64,000 bases of DNA from Luteolibacter ambystomatis (GCF_018137965.1 NZ_CP073100.1:1364001-1428000), one strand, 5' to 3'. Numbered from the stretch's first letter, positions 40,115 to 48,291 are shown. Numbers and translations: made by a program. The notes: generated by a model from the sequence alone, not told the origin.

Positions 40115-40798
40115 TCAACGGATCCAGCCGCCGGAGGCGACAGGCAACGTGCCTTGGCCGACCTGATCGTAATTGGTGGCACCGCGTGCGCCTTCCAGCG
40201 CCGTGCCGGTGGCGGCCTTCCACTTGTCGCTCATGCTTTCCGCGGTGTGGCAGCCCCAGCTCTTGCAATAGGCGTTCTTGGCGAAGACCGAGGAGCGCAG
40301 CCGACCCAGGTCGTTCTGGTGCAGCCACGAGGTGCTGGCGGCCATGACCTCATTGCCGTAGTCGAACATGAAGCAATAGCGGTTCGAGTGGCCGAAGTAG
40401 TCGAAGGTCTGGATCGAGCCGCTGGGGCGGTTGTTGATCGCGCGGATCACATCACCGCCGCTGTTGACCCAGATCAGCGTGGCACGCCGGGCGGCGGCGA
40501 GTTCGGTGAGCCAGGTGGTGTAGGGCTTGCCGTCTTCCCGGCCACGCGCGGCGTAGGCGGGTTGATAGACGATCCAGACGAGAGGGGCATCCTTGCCGTA
40601 GGCGGTGCGGATCTCCGCCATGCGCAGGGTGGAGGCTCGCACGAAATTCGCCCACCAGCGGTCGTGCTGGTCTTCCGGTGTGCGCAGGTTCTCCCAGCGC
40701 CGAAGCGTTGGTCCGCCGGTGAGAATGACGTGATCCGCCGAGGTGACGGCGGTGAGGGTCAGAAACGCGGCGGCGAGAAAGCGCGGAAGACGTGCCAT
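40115..40798 (-). CDS. Secreted hypothetical protein with GHS...GC motif (possible clan CD-like fold)
   Basis: 227 residues. The signal peptide is MARLPRFLAAAFLTLTAVTS. The mature chain has 'LVWIVYQPAYAARG', 'QTFDYFGHSNRYCFMFDYGN' and 'YCKSWGCHTAESMSDKW'. The layout of His after a glycine-ended strand, then Cys at the end of the next strand, is what clan CD cysteine peptidases show. I cannot name a family. It parallels 8596-9300, which has GHN and CC. It is 45 bp upstream of bioB on the same strand. Confidence 0.6.
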   Translation of the reverse strand: MARLPRFLAAAFLTLTAVTSADHVILTGGPTLRRWENLRTPEDQHDRWWANFVRASTLRMAEIRTAYGKDAPLVWIVYQPAYAARGREDGKPYTTWLTELAAARRATLIWVNSGGDVIRAINNRPSGSIQTFDYFGHSNRYCFMFDYGNEVMAASTSWLHQNDLGRLRSSVFAKNAYCKSWGCHTAESMSDKWKAATGTALEGARGATNYDQVGQGTLPVASGGWIR

Positions 40799-40848
40799 GG
40801 CGGGAGGATGCGGTGGTATTTCGGAAAATCGAAGCAAGAAATCGGCCG

Positions 40849-41985
40849 TTAGAGCACGGCGGCGATCTTTTCGAGGCCCTCCAGCATGCGGGCGCGGGGG
40901 CAGCCGAAATTGAAGCGGATCCAACCCGGCCACTGGAAGAACGCGCCATCCGAGAGGAACAGCCCGGCATTCTTTTCGAAAAACAGCGCCGGGTTGTCGT
41001 GGCCGAGCGCGCGGGCATCGATCCACGCCAGATAGGTGGCCTCGCCGGGGTGGATGATCAGGCCGGGGCAGCGGTCGCGGATGAAATCGACCAGCGTGTC
41101 GCGGTTCTGGCGCAGGTAGGCGATGAGTTGTTGGCGCCACGGCTCGCCATGGCGGTAGGCGGCCTCGGCGGCGTGGTACGAAAGGGCGCTGATCTCCGTG
41201 AGGGTGTGGCCCTTGGCGGCGTTGAAGCGGCGGCGCACGGAATCGTCCGGGATCACGGCGAAGGCGTAGCCGAGGCCCGCGATGTTCCAGGTTTTGCTCG
41301 GGGCGAGCAGGGTGATCGTGCGCTTCTGGAATTCCTCCGGAAACGTCAGGGCGGAAATATGCGGTGTGGCGGCCTCATCCAGCACGAGGTCGCAGTGGAT
41401 CTCGTCCGAGACCAGGATCAGGTCGTTTTCCTCGCAGAAGATCGCGAGTTTCTCCAACTCGTAACGGCTGAAGACGCGGCCCAGCGGGTTCTGCGGATTG
41501 CAGAGCAGGAAGACCTTGGTCTGCGGCGTGACGGCGCGCTCCATCGCCGCCCAGTCGAAGGTCCAGCGGCCATCCTCGAAGGTGTGATCCACGGTGATCA
41601 GTTCCGCGCCCGCGTCCTTGTGGACATTGAGGAAGGGCGGATAGACCGGCGTGCAGGTCATCACGGCCTCGCCGCGCTGGCAGAAGGCGCGTGTGGCGAG
41701 GGAAAGCGCGGGCACCAGACCGCCGAGGTGGACGACATGGGCCAGCGGAGTCTTCACCCCGATCCGGCGCTCCAGGTATTCGAGCACGGCTTCATTCAGG
41801 CCTTCATGTGCCTGCGCGTAGCCGAAGATGCCGTGGTCGACGCGGCGATGGATGCCTTCCAGAATTTCCGGGGCGGAGGCGAAATCCATGTCCGCGACCC
41901 AGAACGGGTCGAGCTCCGGACGGCGGTCGAACTTGATGCAGCCCGTTCCCTTGCGGTTGATCGGCGTGTCGAAATCGAATGTCAC
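40849..41985 (-). CDS. patB: PLP-dependent C-S lyase/aminotransferase, PatB/MalY type
   Basis: 378 residues from GTG 41985, which aligns with the family's short N terminus ('FDFDTPINRKGTGCIKFD'). 'NPQNPLGRVFSRYELEKLA' and 'VSDEIHCDLVL' precede the Schiff-base Lys in 'TLLAPSKTWNIAGLGYAF', and 'RFNFGCPRARMLEGL' holds the carboxylate-binding Arg. These type I aminotransferase-fold enzymes often act as cystathionine beta-lyases. It heads a possible operon through bioB to 36679. The frame stays open upstream to 42207. Confidence 0.88.
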   Translation of the reverse strand: MTFDFDTPINRKGTGCIKFDRRPELDPFWVADMDFASAPEILEGIHRRVDHGIFGYAQAHEGLNEAVLEYLERRIGVKTPLAHVVHLGGLVPALSLATRAFCQRGEAVMTCTPVYPPFLNVHKDAGAELITVDHTFEDGRWTFDWAAMERAVTPQTKVFLLCNPQNPLGRVFSRYELEKLAIFCEENDLILVSDEIHCDLVLDEAATPHISALTFPEEFQKRTITLLAPSKTWNIAGLGYAFAVIPDDSVRRRFNAAKGHTLTEISALSYHAAEAAYRHGEPWRQQLIAYLRQNRDTLVDFIRDRCPGLIIHPGEATYLAWIDARALGHDNPALFFEKNAGLFLSDGAFFQWPGWIRFNFGCPRARMLEGLEKIAAVL

Positions 41986-42418
41986 GCCGGGGGATGTAGC
42001 CCGCCGGGGGCCGCGGGCAAATGATTTTGCGAAAGGTTTTTTCAGGAGAGGTCCCGATACATGCGTGCGGTGCCAAGGGTGATTGGGTTTGACGGAGTCC
42101 AACAATTCGGCTTTCGTGGCGCTGTTCCGTCTGGTGATCCACGTGTTGAACGTGGCACTGGGATGGAAAACGACCGACTGACCGGAATACCGGAGGGAGG
42201 CCGCGGTTCAAGAACTCGCGCAACCCCATCCCTCATTTGCCCATTTATTCCGTGAAGTCCATTTCCGCCCGGTCCCTCGCAGCGAGGTCATGGGGCTGTT
42301 GTTGCCGCTTCTGACGGCTGCCCGGACGGCTTTCGTCCGCCGGGTTTTCGCGTCCGTCCGTTTCTCCTCCGCGCGGCCGTGTGCCCGCATGTCTCCATCC
42401 CATTGATTGCATCTCTCC
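41986..42418. other. Gene-free region between patB-like gene and the encapsulin operon
   Basis: About 430 bp. On the minus strand the patB frame remains open back to a TGA at 42208-42210 without a good start; its residues look protein-like (for example 'FHPSATFNTWITRRNSATKA'). A hairpin CCACGT-GTTGA-ACGTGG is at 42139-42155. The encapsulin promoter should be within 42200-42400 but no clear -35/-10 is visible. Confidence 0.45.
42321..42348 (+). promoter_or_regulatory. Attenuator-like hairpin in the encapsulin leader
   Basis: CGGACG (42323-42328) pairs with CGTCCG (42334-42339), the stem can be extended outward with a bulge, and TTTT follows at 42345-42348. A second pairing partner, CGTCCGTCCG, lies at 42351-42360, so two exclusive folds are possible. 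It is 70 bp ahead of the encapsulin ATG. Confidence 0.4.
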
Positions 42419-43366
42419 ATGAGTCCACAGCCCCAATCCTCCGCTCCCTTGAGCCTGAGCGCCCAATCCGCCCGCAACCTCGCCACCGCGACCGTCACCC
42501 CGCCGCAGTGGGATGAGATCACGCCGCGGTGGCTGCTGAAGCTGCTGCCGTACGTCGATGTCGACGGCGGCGTCTATCGTGTGAACCGAGTGAAGCAGAA
42601 GGAGGGCGCGCCGACGCTCGACCTGCTCACCGTCGATGACGGCGAACCGAAACTCCCCGCGACCTTTGTCGACTACGAGGAAGATCCGCGCGAGCACCAT
42701 CTTAGTACGATCCAGACCGTACTTCACACCCACACCCGGATCACCGATCTCTACAGCAATGCCATCGACCAGCTCCGCGAGCAGGTGCGCCTGACGGTGG
42801 AAGCCGTAAAGGAGCGCGAGGAATGGGAGCTGCTGAACCATCCGCAGTTCGGCCTGCTCCATGAAGTGGCTCCGGAACAGGTGATCAAGACCCGCAGCGG
42901 TCCGCCGACGCCGGATGACCTGGATGAACTGCTGGCGAAGGTATGGAAGAAGCCCGCTTTCTTCCTCGCCAATCCGAAGGCCATCGCGGCATTCGGCCGG
43001 GAGGCCACCCGCCGTGGCGTGCCGCCGCCAACCGTGACCCTCTTCGGCTCGCCGTTCATCACCTGGCGCGGCATCCCGCTCATCCCGACCAGCAAGATTG
43101 CGGTCGATGATTCCGGAAAGACCAGCTTCCTGCTGGTACGCGTCGGTGAGAACCAGCGCGGTGTCGTTGGTCTCCAGAAGGCTGGTGTCACCGGTGAGAT
43201 CGAACCCGGACTCTCCGTGCGCTACATGGGAACCGACGAGCGGTCGCTGGCCTCACATCTGGTGACGCGCTACTTCTCCGTGGCCGTGCTGGGCGAGGAT
43301 GCCATCGCGCGTCTGGACGATGTCTTCATCGGGAACTACCATGAGTATGTCTATCCCAAGGCTTGA
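42419..43366 (+). CDS. Family 2A encapsulin shell protein (SrpI-like)
   Basis: 315 residues, HK97 phage-capsid-like fold. The N-terminal arm 'LSAQSARNLATATVTPPQWDEITPRWLLKLLPYVDVDGGVYRVNR' and 'VTLFGSPFITWRGIPLIPTSKI' match the family 2 encapsulins typified by cyanobacterial SrpI, and the C terminus 'LDDVFIGNYHEYVYP' also fits. There is no inserted cyclic-nucleotide domain, which separates it from family 2B. Encapsulins self-assemble into icosahedral protein shells that load cargo enzymes. The next gene is the known 2A cargo type, a cysteine desulfurase. The ATG at 42419 is chosen; a TTG 12 bp upstream is in frame. Confidence 0.92.
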   Translation: MSPQPQSSAPLSLSAQSARNLATATVTPPQWDEITPRWLLKLLPYVDVDGGVYRVNRVKQKEGAPTLDLLTVDDGEPKLPATFVDYEEDPREHHLSTIQTVLHTHTRITDLYSNAIDQLREQVRLTVEAVKEREEWELLNHPQFGLLHEVAPEQVIKTRSGPPTPDDLDELLAKVWKKPAFFLANPKAIAAFGREATRRGVPPPTVTLFGSPFITWRGIPLIPTSKIAVDDSGKTSFLLVRVGENQRGVVGLQKAGVTGEIEPGLSVRYMGTDERSLASHLVTRYFSVAVLGEDAIARLDDVFIGNYHEYVYPKA

Positions 43367-45098
43367 GCTGCCCGGCTCCGGCAGTCCCGTGCCGGGAGAT
43401 CCTTTCGGTACGGAACTGATCGGTCGTCTGGCCAATGAGTTTTTCCGCGAAGACTTCCAATCTCCGGTACAGGCTCCGGACTTGCCGTTGGTTTCCCGTG
43501 AGACCGTGGCGGAGAAACCGGAAGCCGGTTTGTCCGGTGGGTTTCCAACAGCAGCGTCGTCAGCCACGCCGCCTGTGCATCCCACCGTGGTGGGGGCGGC
43601 ACCCGGGGATGTGGATGACTACGCGGACTCCGGCGGCCACGAGAGCGGCTCGGCGGATTCGTATGAGTTTGGCGAGCCGCGTTCGTATGCGGACGGCCTG
43701 CATGGTCACGTGGCGGAGTCGCGTGGCCGGGATCTGCCCGCGGACCGGAATTGGCGGCCGGAGCCGGAACCGCCCGCGTCTGTTCCCGGTGCGAATGAAA
43801 CGCAGTACTATTTCCTTCAGGGAGTACGGGATCTATCCGCGCCAATGACGGAAGAGGCCGTTGCATCAGGAGTCGCCGGGTTGAGTCCTTTCGATGTCAG
43901 CGCGATCCGGAAGGATTTCCCGGCGCTGCATCAGCGGGTCAATGGTCGACCTTTGGTGTGGCTGGACAATGCCGCCACCACGCACAAGCCGCATGCGGTG
44001 ATCGATGCGACCTCGTCATTCTATTCGCGGGACAACTCGAACATCCACCGTGCGGCGCACCAGCTCGCGGAACGTTCGACGGCGCTTTTCGAGGCGGGGC
44101 GTGAGAAAGTACAGCGTTTTCTGGGAGCCGCGGACAAGCACGAGATCGTGTTCCTGCGAGGCACCACGGAAGCGATCAACCTGATCGCGAACAGCTACGG
44201 TCGCCAGAACATCGGAGAGGGTGACGAGATCATCCTCACGACACTCGAGCACCACGCGAACATCGTGCCGTGGCAACTGCTCGCGCAGCAAACGGGCGCG
44301 GTGATCCGGGTGGTGCCGATCAATGATCGCGGGGAATTGATTCTCGAAGAGTTCGTCCGCTTGCTGAATCCGCGGACGAAGATCGTCTCCATCACCCACG
44401 TTTCGAACGCGTTGGGAACGGTGAATCCGGTGGAGCAGATCATTCAGCTCGCGCACGCTCATGGCGTGCCGGTGGTGGTGGATGGCGCGCAATCGACGCC
44501 GCACATCCCGATCAACGTCACGGCGTTGGATGCGGATTTCTTCGTCTTCTCCGCGCACAAGATCTTCGGTCCCACCGGCATCGGCGCGCTGTATGCGAAG
44601 CGGCACCTGCTGGAAGCCATGCCTCCATGGCAGGGCGGGGGACACATGATCAAGGATGTGACCTTCGAGCGAACGATCTACCAGAGCGTGCCGGAGAAAT
44701 TCGAAGCAGGCACTCCGGATATTGCGGGTGTGGTGGGTCTTGGTGCGGCCGTCGATTACCTGATGGCCTTGGGGATTCCCGCGCTGGCGGCGTATGAGCA
44801 CTCGTTGCTCGAATATGCCATGGAGGCGCTCGCCACCGTAACTGGATTGAAGCCGATCGGCACCGCAGCCAACAAAGCCAGCGTGCTGTCGTTCGTGATC
44901 CCGGGAATTCCAAACGACAAGATCGCCCAACATCTGGACCAACATGGCATCGCGGTGCGGGCGGGCCATCATTGCGCGCTGCCCGCGCAACGTCACTTCG
45001 GTCTGGAGACTACGGTCCGGCCGTCGCTGGCATTCTATAACACGCACGATGAGGTCGATCTCCTTGTCGAGGTCCTGAAGAAACTCCCCAAGCGCTGA
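43341..45098 (+). CDS. SufS-type cysteine desulfurase with long N-terminal encapsulin cargo domain
   Basis: 585 residues from ATG 43341. Residues 1-183 are low-complexity, Pro/Gly/Ser/Asp-rich and without a fold, with short conserved-looking islands at the start ('IPRLELPGSGSPVPGDP', 'LIGRLANEFFREDF') and at 153-163 ('ETQYYFLQG'). This is the cargo-loading type of N terminus known for family 2A encapsulins. Residues 184-585 are a complete type II cysteine desulfurase: 'LDNAATTHKP', PLP Lys407 in 'FVFSAHKIFGPTGIG' and active Cys545 in 'AGHHCALP'. It converts cysteine to alanine and an enzyme persulfide. The start overlaps the shell gene by 26 bp. Confidence 0.9.
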   Translation: MSMSIPRLELPGSGSPVPGDPFGTELIGRLANEFFREDFQSPVQAPDLPLVSRETVAEKPEAGLSGGFPTAASSATPPVHPTVVGAAPGDVDDYADSGGHESGSADSYEFGEPRSYADGLHGHVAESRGRDLPADRNWRPEPEPPASVPGANETQYYFLQGVRDLSAPMTEEAVASGVAGLSPFDVSAIRKDFPALHQRVNGRPLVWLDNAATTHKPHAVIDATSSFYSRDNSNIHRAAHQLAERSTALFEAGREKVQRFLGAADKHEIVFLRGTTEAINLIANSYGRQNIGEGDEIILTTLEHHANIVPWQLLAQQTGAVIRVVPINDRGELILEEFVRLLNPRTKIVSITHVSNALGTVNPVEQIIQLAHAHGVPVVVDGAQSTPHIPINVTALDADFFVFSAHKIFGPTGIGALYAKRHLLEAMPPWQGGGHMIKDVTFERTIYQSVPEKFEAGTPDIAGVVGLGAAVDYLMALGIPALAAYEHSLLEYAMEALATVTGLKPIGTAANKASVLSFVIPGIPNDKIAQHLDQHGIAVRAGHHCALPAQRHFGLETTVRPSLAFYNTHDEVDLLVEVLKKLPKR

Positions 45099-45103
45099 CT
45101 CTC

Positions 45104-45640
45104 ATGTCCTCCATTTCCCCCACCGGCCTCAAGCGTCTGCTGGACGATCAACCGGATGCACTCGTGCTCGATGTGCGGACGCCTGTGGAGTACGCGCAGA
45201 TCCACGTGCGTGAAGCTCGCTTGGAACCTCTGGAAAAATTCGAATCCGTGGATTCCATCGAGCGTCTTGAATTGCCGAAGGACAAGCCGGTTTACCTTCT
45301 GTGCCGGTCCGGCACCCGTGCGGCGAAAGCGGCGGAAGCCCTTCGCAAAGCAGGCTACGATCAGCCGGTGGTCGTGGAAGGCGGCACTCTCGGCTGGATC
45401 CAGGCCGGACTTCCGGTCGAACGGAGCGAGAAGAACATCATCAGCCTGGAGCGGCAGGTCCGCATCGGTGCCGGTGCATTGGTCTTGTTGGGAGTGATCC
45501 TGTCCTTCGCCATCCACCCGGCGTTTATTGCCCTGTCCGCATTCGTTGGCGGCGGATTGGTATTCGCTGGCATCACCGACTGGTGTGGCATGGGACTGCT
45601 GCTCGCCAAGGCCCCGTGGAATCAACACCACGAACCATGA
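45104..45640 (+). CDS. Rhodanese-domain membrane protein (rhodanese + DUF2892)
   Basis: 178 residues. The rhodanese part holds 'VLDVRTPVEYAQIHVREARLE' and active Cys67 in 'LLCRSGTRAAKA'. The C-terminal 60 residues are two hydrophobic helices ('AGALVLLGVILSFAIHPAFI', 'FVGGGLVFAGITDWCGMGLLLAKAPW') of the DUF2892 kind. It should carry sulfane sulfur at the membrane, a logical partner for the desulfurase. It is 5 bp after that gene and overlaps the next by 4 bp. Confidence 0.9.
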   Translation: MSSISPTGLKRLLDDQPDALVLDVRTPVEYAQIHVREARLEPLEKFESVDSIERLELPKDKPVYLLCRSGTRAAKAAEALRKAGYDQPVVVEGGTLGWIQAGLPVERSEKNIISLERQVRIGAGALVLLGVILSFAIHPAFIALSAFVGGGLVFAGITDWCGMGLLLAKAPWNQHHEP

Positions 45641-46623
45641 AGAGGGACAGCCACAGCCAAACTGAAGCACGGGTGGAACCGGACGAACAGACCCTGGCAA
45701 TCCTCGATCACTCGTTCGATCCCTACGTGGTGAGTCTGCTTGCTTCCTACGAGAAGATGGGCGGACTGAACATCACGGACTCGCTCAACACGCCCTCGAA
45801 GCGGGCGGTGGGCGAGATCTGCCGTGATCTGCTGCAGATCCTGTTTCCCGGCTTTCACGACAATGACTCGGTCGCGGTCGGTTCGCTGGAAATGGTGACG
45901 CGCGCGCGGCTCACCAGTGTGATCGAACGGCTCGCGGATCAGGTGCGGAAGAGCGTGCGCATCGGCAATCCGAACGTGCCGACCGGTCGCACGCCGCCGA
46001 TCATGCAGCGGTTTTGCAAGGCCCTCTCGGTGGTGCGCGAACTGTTGCGGACGGACATCGAGGCCGCGTATGCCGCCGATCCTGCGGCATCCGGTTACGA
46101 TGAGATCATCCTCGCATATCCGTATATCGAGGCCATCGCGATCCAGCGTTTGGCCCATCGGCTCTACCGGCTCGGTGCGCCGATCATCCCAAGGATGATG
46201 ACGGAGTGGGCGCACTCGCGCACCGGCATCGACATTCATCCGGGCGCGCGCATTGGTCTGGGCTTTTTCATCGACCACGGCACCGGTGTGGTGATCGGGG
46301 AGACCTGCGTGATCGGAAACCACGTGAAGCTCTATCACGGCGTGACGCTGGGCGCGCGCAGCTTTGCGAAGGATGATGCCGGGAATGTCGTGCGCGGCAC
46401 GCGCCGACATCCGCATGTGGAGGATAACGTGACCATTTTCCCGAATTCCACGATCCTCGGTGGCGACACCCGCATTGGCGCGAACTCGACGATCGGAGCG
46501 AACGTCTTCCTCATGAAAAGCGTGCCGCCGAACACGCTGGTGATCTACGAAGAGAAGCAGTTGAGCTTTTACGACAAACTTGCGAAAAAGGTCCGTAGCA
46601 ACGGCCTCGATTTTTCCATCTGA
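45637..46623 (+). CDS. cysE: Serine O-acetyltransferase (EpsC/CysE type)
   Basis: 328 residues, ATG at 45637 (the ATGA overlap with the rhodanese stop). An N-terminal helical part is followed by 'GIDIHPGARIGLGFFIDHGTGVVIGETCVIGNHVKLYHGVTLGAR', the hexapeptide-repeat core with the catalytic His of DHGTG. It makes O-acetylserine from serine and acetyl-CoA, the substrate of the next enzyme. Family 2A encapsulin loci often carry this gene. Confidence 0.94.
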   Translation: MKRDSHSQTEARVEPDEQTLAILDHSFDPYVVSLLASYEKMGGLNITDSLNTPSKRAVGEICRDLLQILFPGFHDNDSVAVGSLEMVTRARLTSVIERLADQVRKSVRIGNPNVPTGRTPPIMQRFCKALSVVRELLRTDIEAAYAADPAASGYDEIILAYPYIEAIAIQRLAHRLYRLGAPIIPRMMTEWAHSRTGIDIHPGARIGLGFFIDHGTGVVIGETCVIGNHVKLYHGVTLGARSFAKDDAGNVVRGTRRHPHVEDNVTIFPNSTILGGDTRIGANSTIGANVFLMKSVPPNTLVIYEEKQLSFYDKLAKKVRSNGLDFSI

Positions 46624-46625
46624 TC

Positions 46626-47627
46626 ATGAGTTCCTTTCCCTATCACGGCGTGGATGGCCACGTCGGCAATACTCCGCTCATCCGGCTGCGGAGGCTCTCG
46701 GAGCTGACCGGCTGCGAGATTCTCGGCAAGGCGGAGTTCATGAATCCGGGAGGCTCGGTGAAGGATCGTGCGGCGCTCGGCATCATCCTGGATGCCGAGG
46801 AAAAGAGCCTGCTCAAACCGGGCATGACGATTGTGGAAGGAACGGCGGGCAATACCGGCATTGGGCTCACCGTGATCGGTGCGGCGCGCGGTTGTCGCAC
46901 GGTCATCATCATCCCCGAGACACAAGCGCCCGAGAAGATCACACTGCTGCGCACGCTGGGTGCGGATGTGCGGACGGTCCCGGCGAAGCCCTACAGTGAT
47001 CCGGACAACTACAATCACATTGCCCGCCGCTTGGCCGAGGAGAACGGCTGGTTCTGGGCGAACCAGTTCGACAACACTGCGAATCGTCTCGGCCACTATC
47101 AAACGACCGGCCCGGAGATATGGAACCAGACGGACGGGCAGGTGACGGCGTTTTGTGCGTCGATCGGAACGGGCGGCACGCTGGGTGGAACGGCCCTGTA
47201 TTTGAAGGAACGGAATCCTGCCATCACCACCATTTGTGCCGATCCCTATGGCGCGGCGATGTGGTCATGGTTCACGAACGGACACACTGATGAGGACGAT
47301 GGCGACTCGGTGGCGGAAGGCATCGGCCAAAGCCGTGTTACTGCCAATGTCGCGGACATCCCGGTGGACAAGGCCTTCCGCGTGGATGACCAGACCGCGC
47401 TTGCGATTCTGATGCAGTTGCTGAGGGAAGAGGGGGTGTTCCTCGGTCTCTCCAGCGGGATCAATATCGGTGGGGCGGTCAGGCAGGCGCTGGAAGGCGG
47501 GCCGGGCCAGACCATTGTCACGATCCTCTGCGACAGCGGCCACAAGTACCAGTCCAAGCTCTACAATCGATTATGGCTGGCGGAGCAGGGACTGAACCCG
47601 GAGAAGCCGCTCGAATCGCTATTCTAA
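46626..47627 (+). CDS. cysK: Cysteine synthase (O-acetylserine sulfhydrylase)
   Basis: 333 residues, type II PLP fold: 'VGNTPLIRLRRLSELTGC', Lys in 'FMNPGGSVKDRAA', 'EGTAGNTGIGLTVIGAARG', 'SIGTGGTLGGT' and 'LCDSGHKYQSKLYN'. It replaces the acetyl group of O-acetylserine with sulfide to make cysteine. It is the last gene of the operon, 2 bp after the acetyltransferase. A cystathionine beta-synthase-like specificity cannot be excluded. Confidence 0.92.
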   Translation: MSSFPYHGVDGHVGNTPLIRLRRLSELTGCEILGKAEFMNPGGSVKDRAALGIILDAEEKSLLKPGMTIVEGTAGNTGIGLTVIGAARGCRTVIIIPETQAPEKITLLRTLGADVRTVPAKPYSDPDNYNHIARRLAEENGWFWANQFDNTANRLGHYQTTGPEIWNQTDGQVTAFCASIGTGGTLGGTALYLKERNPAITTICADPYGAAMWSWFTNGHTDEDDGDSVAEGIGQSRVTANVADIPVDKAFRVDDQTALAILMQLLREEGVFLGLSSGINIGGAVRQALEGGPGQTIVTILCDSGHKYQSKLYNRLWLAEQGLNPEKPLESLF

Positions 47628-47638
47628 CAGGGAAGCTC

Positions 47639-47962
47639 TCAGGCTCCTTCTCCGGCAGAAGGCTCGAGGGCCTTCAAGCGGCGGTCGATCAGGAAGGGGC
47701 CGAAGGGCAGCAGCGCGGCGATGAAGGTCATGGCCGCCTGGCGTGCGGTCAGAAGCTTGTCCCCCCAGGCTTGGAAGATCGCCAGCAAGAGGAGAATGAA
47801 CAGCAGACCGTGGCACCAGCCGCCGTATTTCACGAATTGCGGCATGTGTGCGGCGTATTTCAGCGGCATCGCCACGCCGAGAAGGAACAGGAATGAAACG
47901 CCCTCGGCCATGCCGATGAGGCGCAGACGACCGATGGGACCGCTGAAACCGGAAGAATTCAT
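47639..47962 (-). CDS. DUF3817 family membrane protein
   Basis: 107 residues with three hydrophobic helices ('GRLRLIGMAEGVSFLFLLGVAMPLKY', 'GGWCHGLLFILLLLAIFQAW', 'AAMTFIAALLPFGPFLID'). 'LIGMAEGVSFLFLLGVAMPLKY', 'VHG'-like 'WCHGLLF' and the FGPFLID end are the DUF3817 pattern. Function unknown. It converges on the cysteine synthase gene, 11 bp away. I chose the ATG at 47962. Confidence 0.85.
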   Translation of the reverse strand: MNSSGFSGPIGRLRLIGMAEGVSFLFLLGVAMPLKYAAHMPQFVKYGGWCHGLLFILLLLAIFQAWGDKLLTARQAAMTFIAALLPFGPFLIDRRLKALEPSAGEGA

Positions 47963-48030
47963 GTCCGAAGAACGAAGCGAGGGCCGTGCGTTTGTCGAAG
48001 AAAATTCGGAAAAAGGATCGATACCCGGGT

Positions 48031-48291
48031 TCAATCCTTTTTGAGCTCCGCCAGTTTTTGCTCCAAGTCCGCGATGCGTTTTCCTTGGAGGCTCAAGGCC
48101 CGAGCCGCATTGAATCCGATGGTAAACAAAATGACAAACGCCATCCCGACCGGAACGCCATAGTCCGGATAGGGACGCGGGTTGACGTCATTCAAGTGGA
48201 AGAGCACGACCATTGCAAATGCGATGGCGGTTAGCGTCCCACCATAGATCGAGAAGATGAGAACTTTTCCGGAAAGGTCGCTCGAAGTCAT
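48031..48291 (-). CDS. Small membrane protein with C-terminal coiled coil
   Basis: 86 residues: two hydrophobic helices ('IYGGTLTAIAFAMVVLFHL', 'VGMAFVILFTIGFNAARAL') followed by 'LQGKRIADLEQKLAELKKD', a short coiled coil. No family recognised. It sits between DUF3817 and the mutase gene and is on the same strand. Confidence 0.65.
   Translation of the reverse strand: MTSSDLSGKVLIFSIYGGTLTAIAFAMVVLFHLNDVNPRPYPDYGVPVGMAFVILFTIGFNAARALSLQGKRIADLEQKLAELKKD

Noticed and set aside
38963-40852. A 629-codon open frame on the plus strand opposite bioB and its neighbours
   Set aside because: It lies antisense to bioB and two secreted/ketosynthase genes with clear motifs. Its residues show the biased composition of a GC-rich shadow frame and no domain.
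42419-43366. Prophage major capsid protein
   Set aside because: The HK97-like fold could suggest a phage, but the sequence matches the SrpI-type shell and the operon has desulfurase, rhodanese and cysteine-synthesis genes with no phage head, portal or terminase genes.
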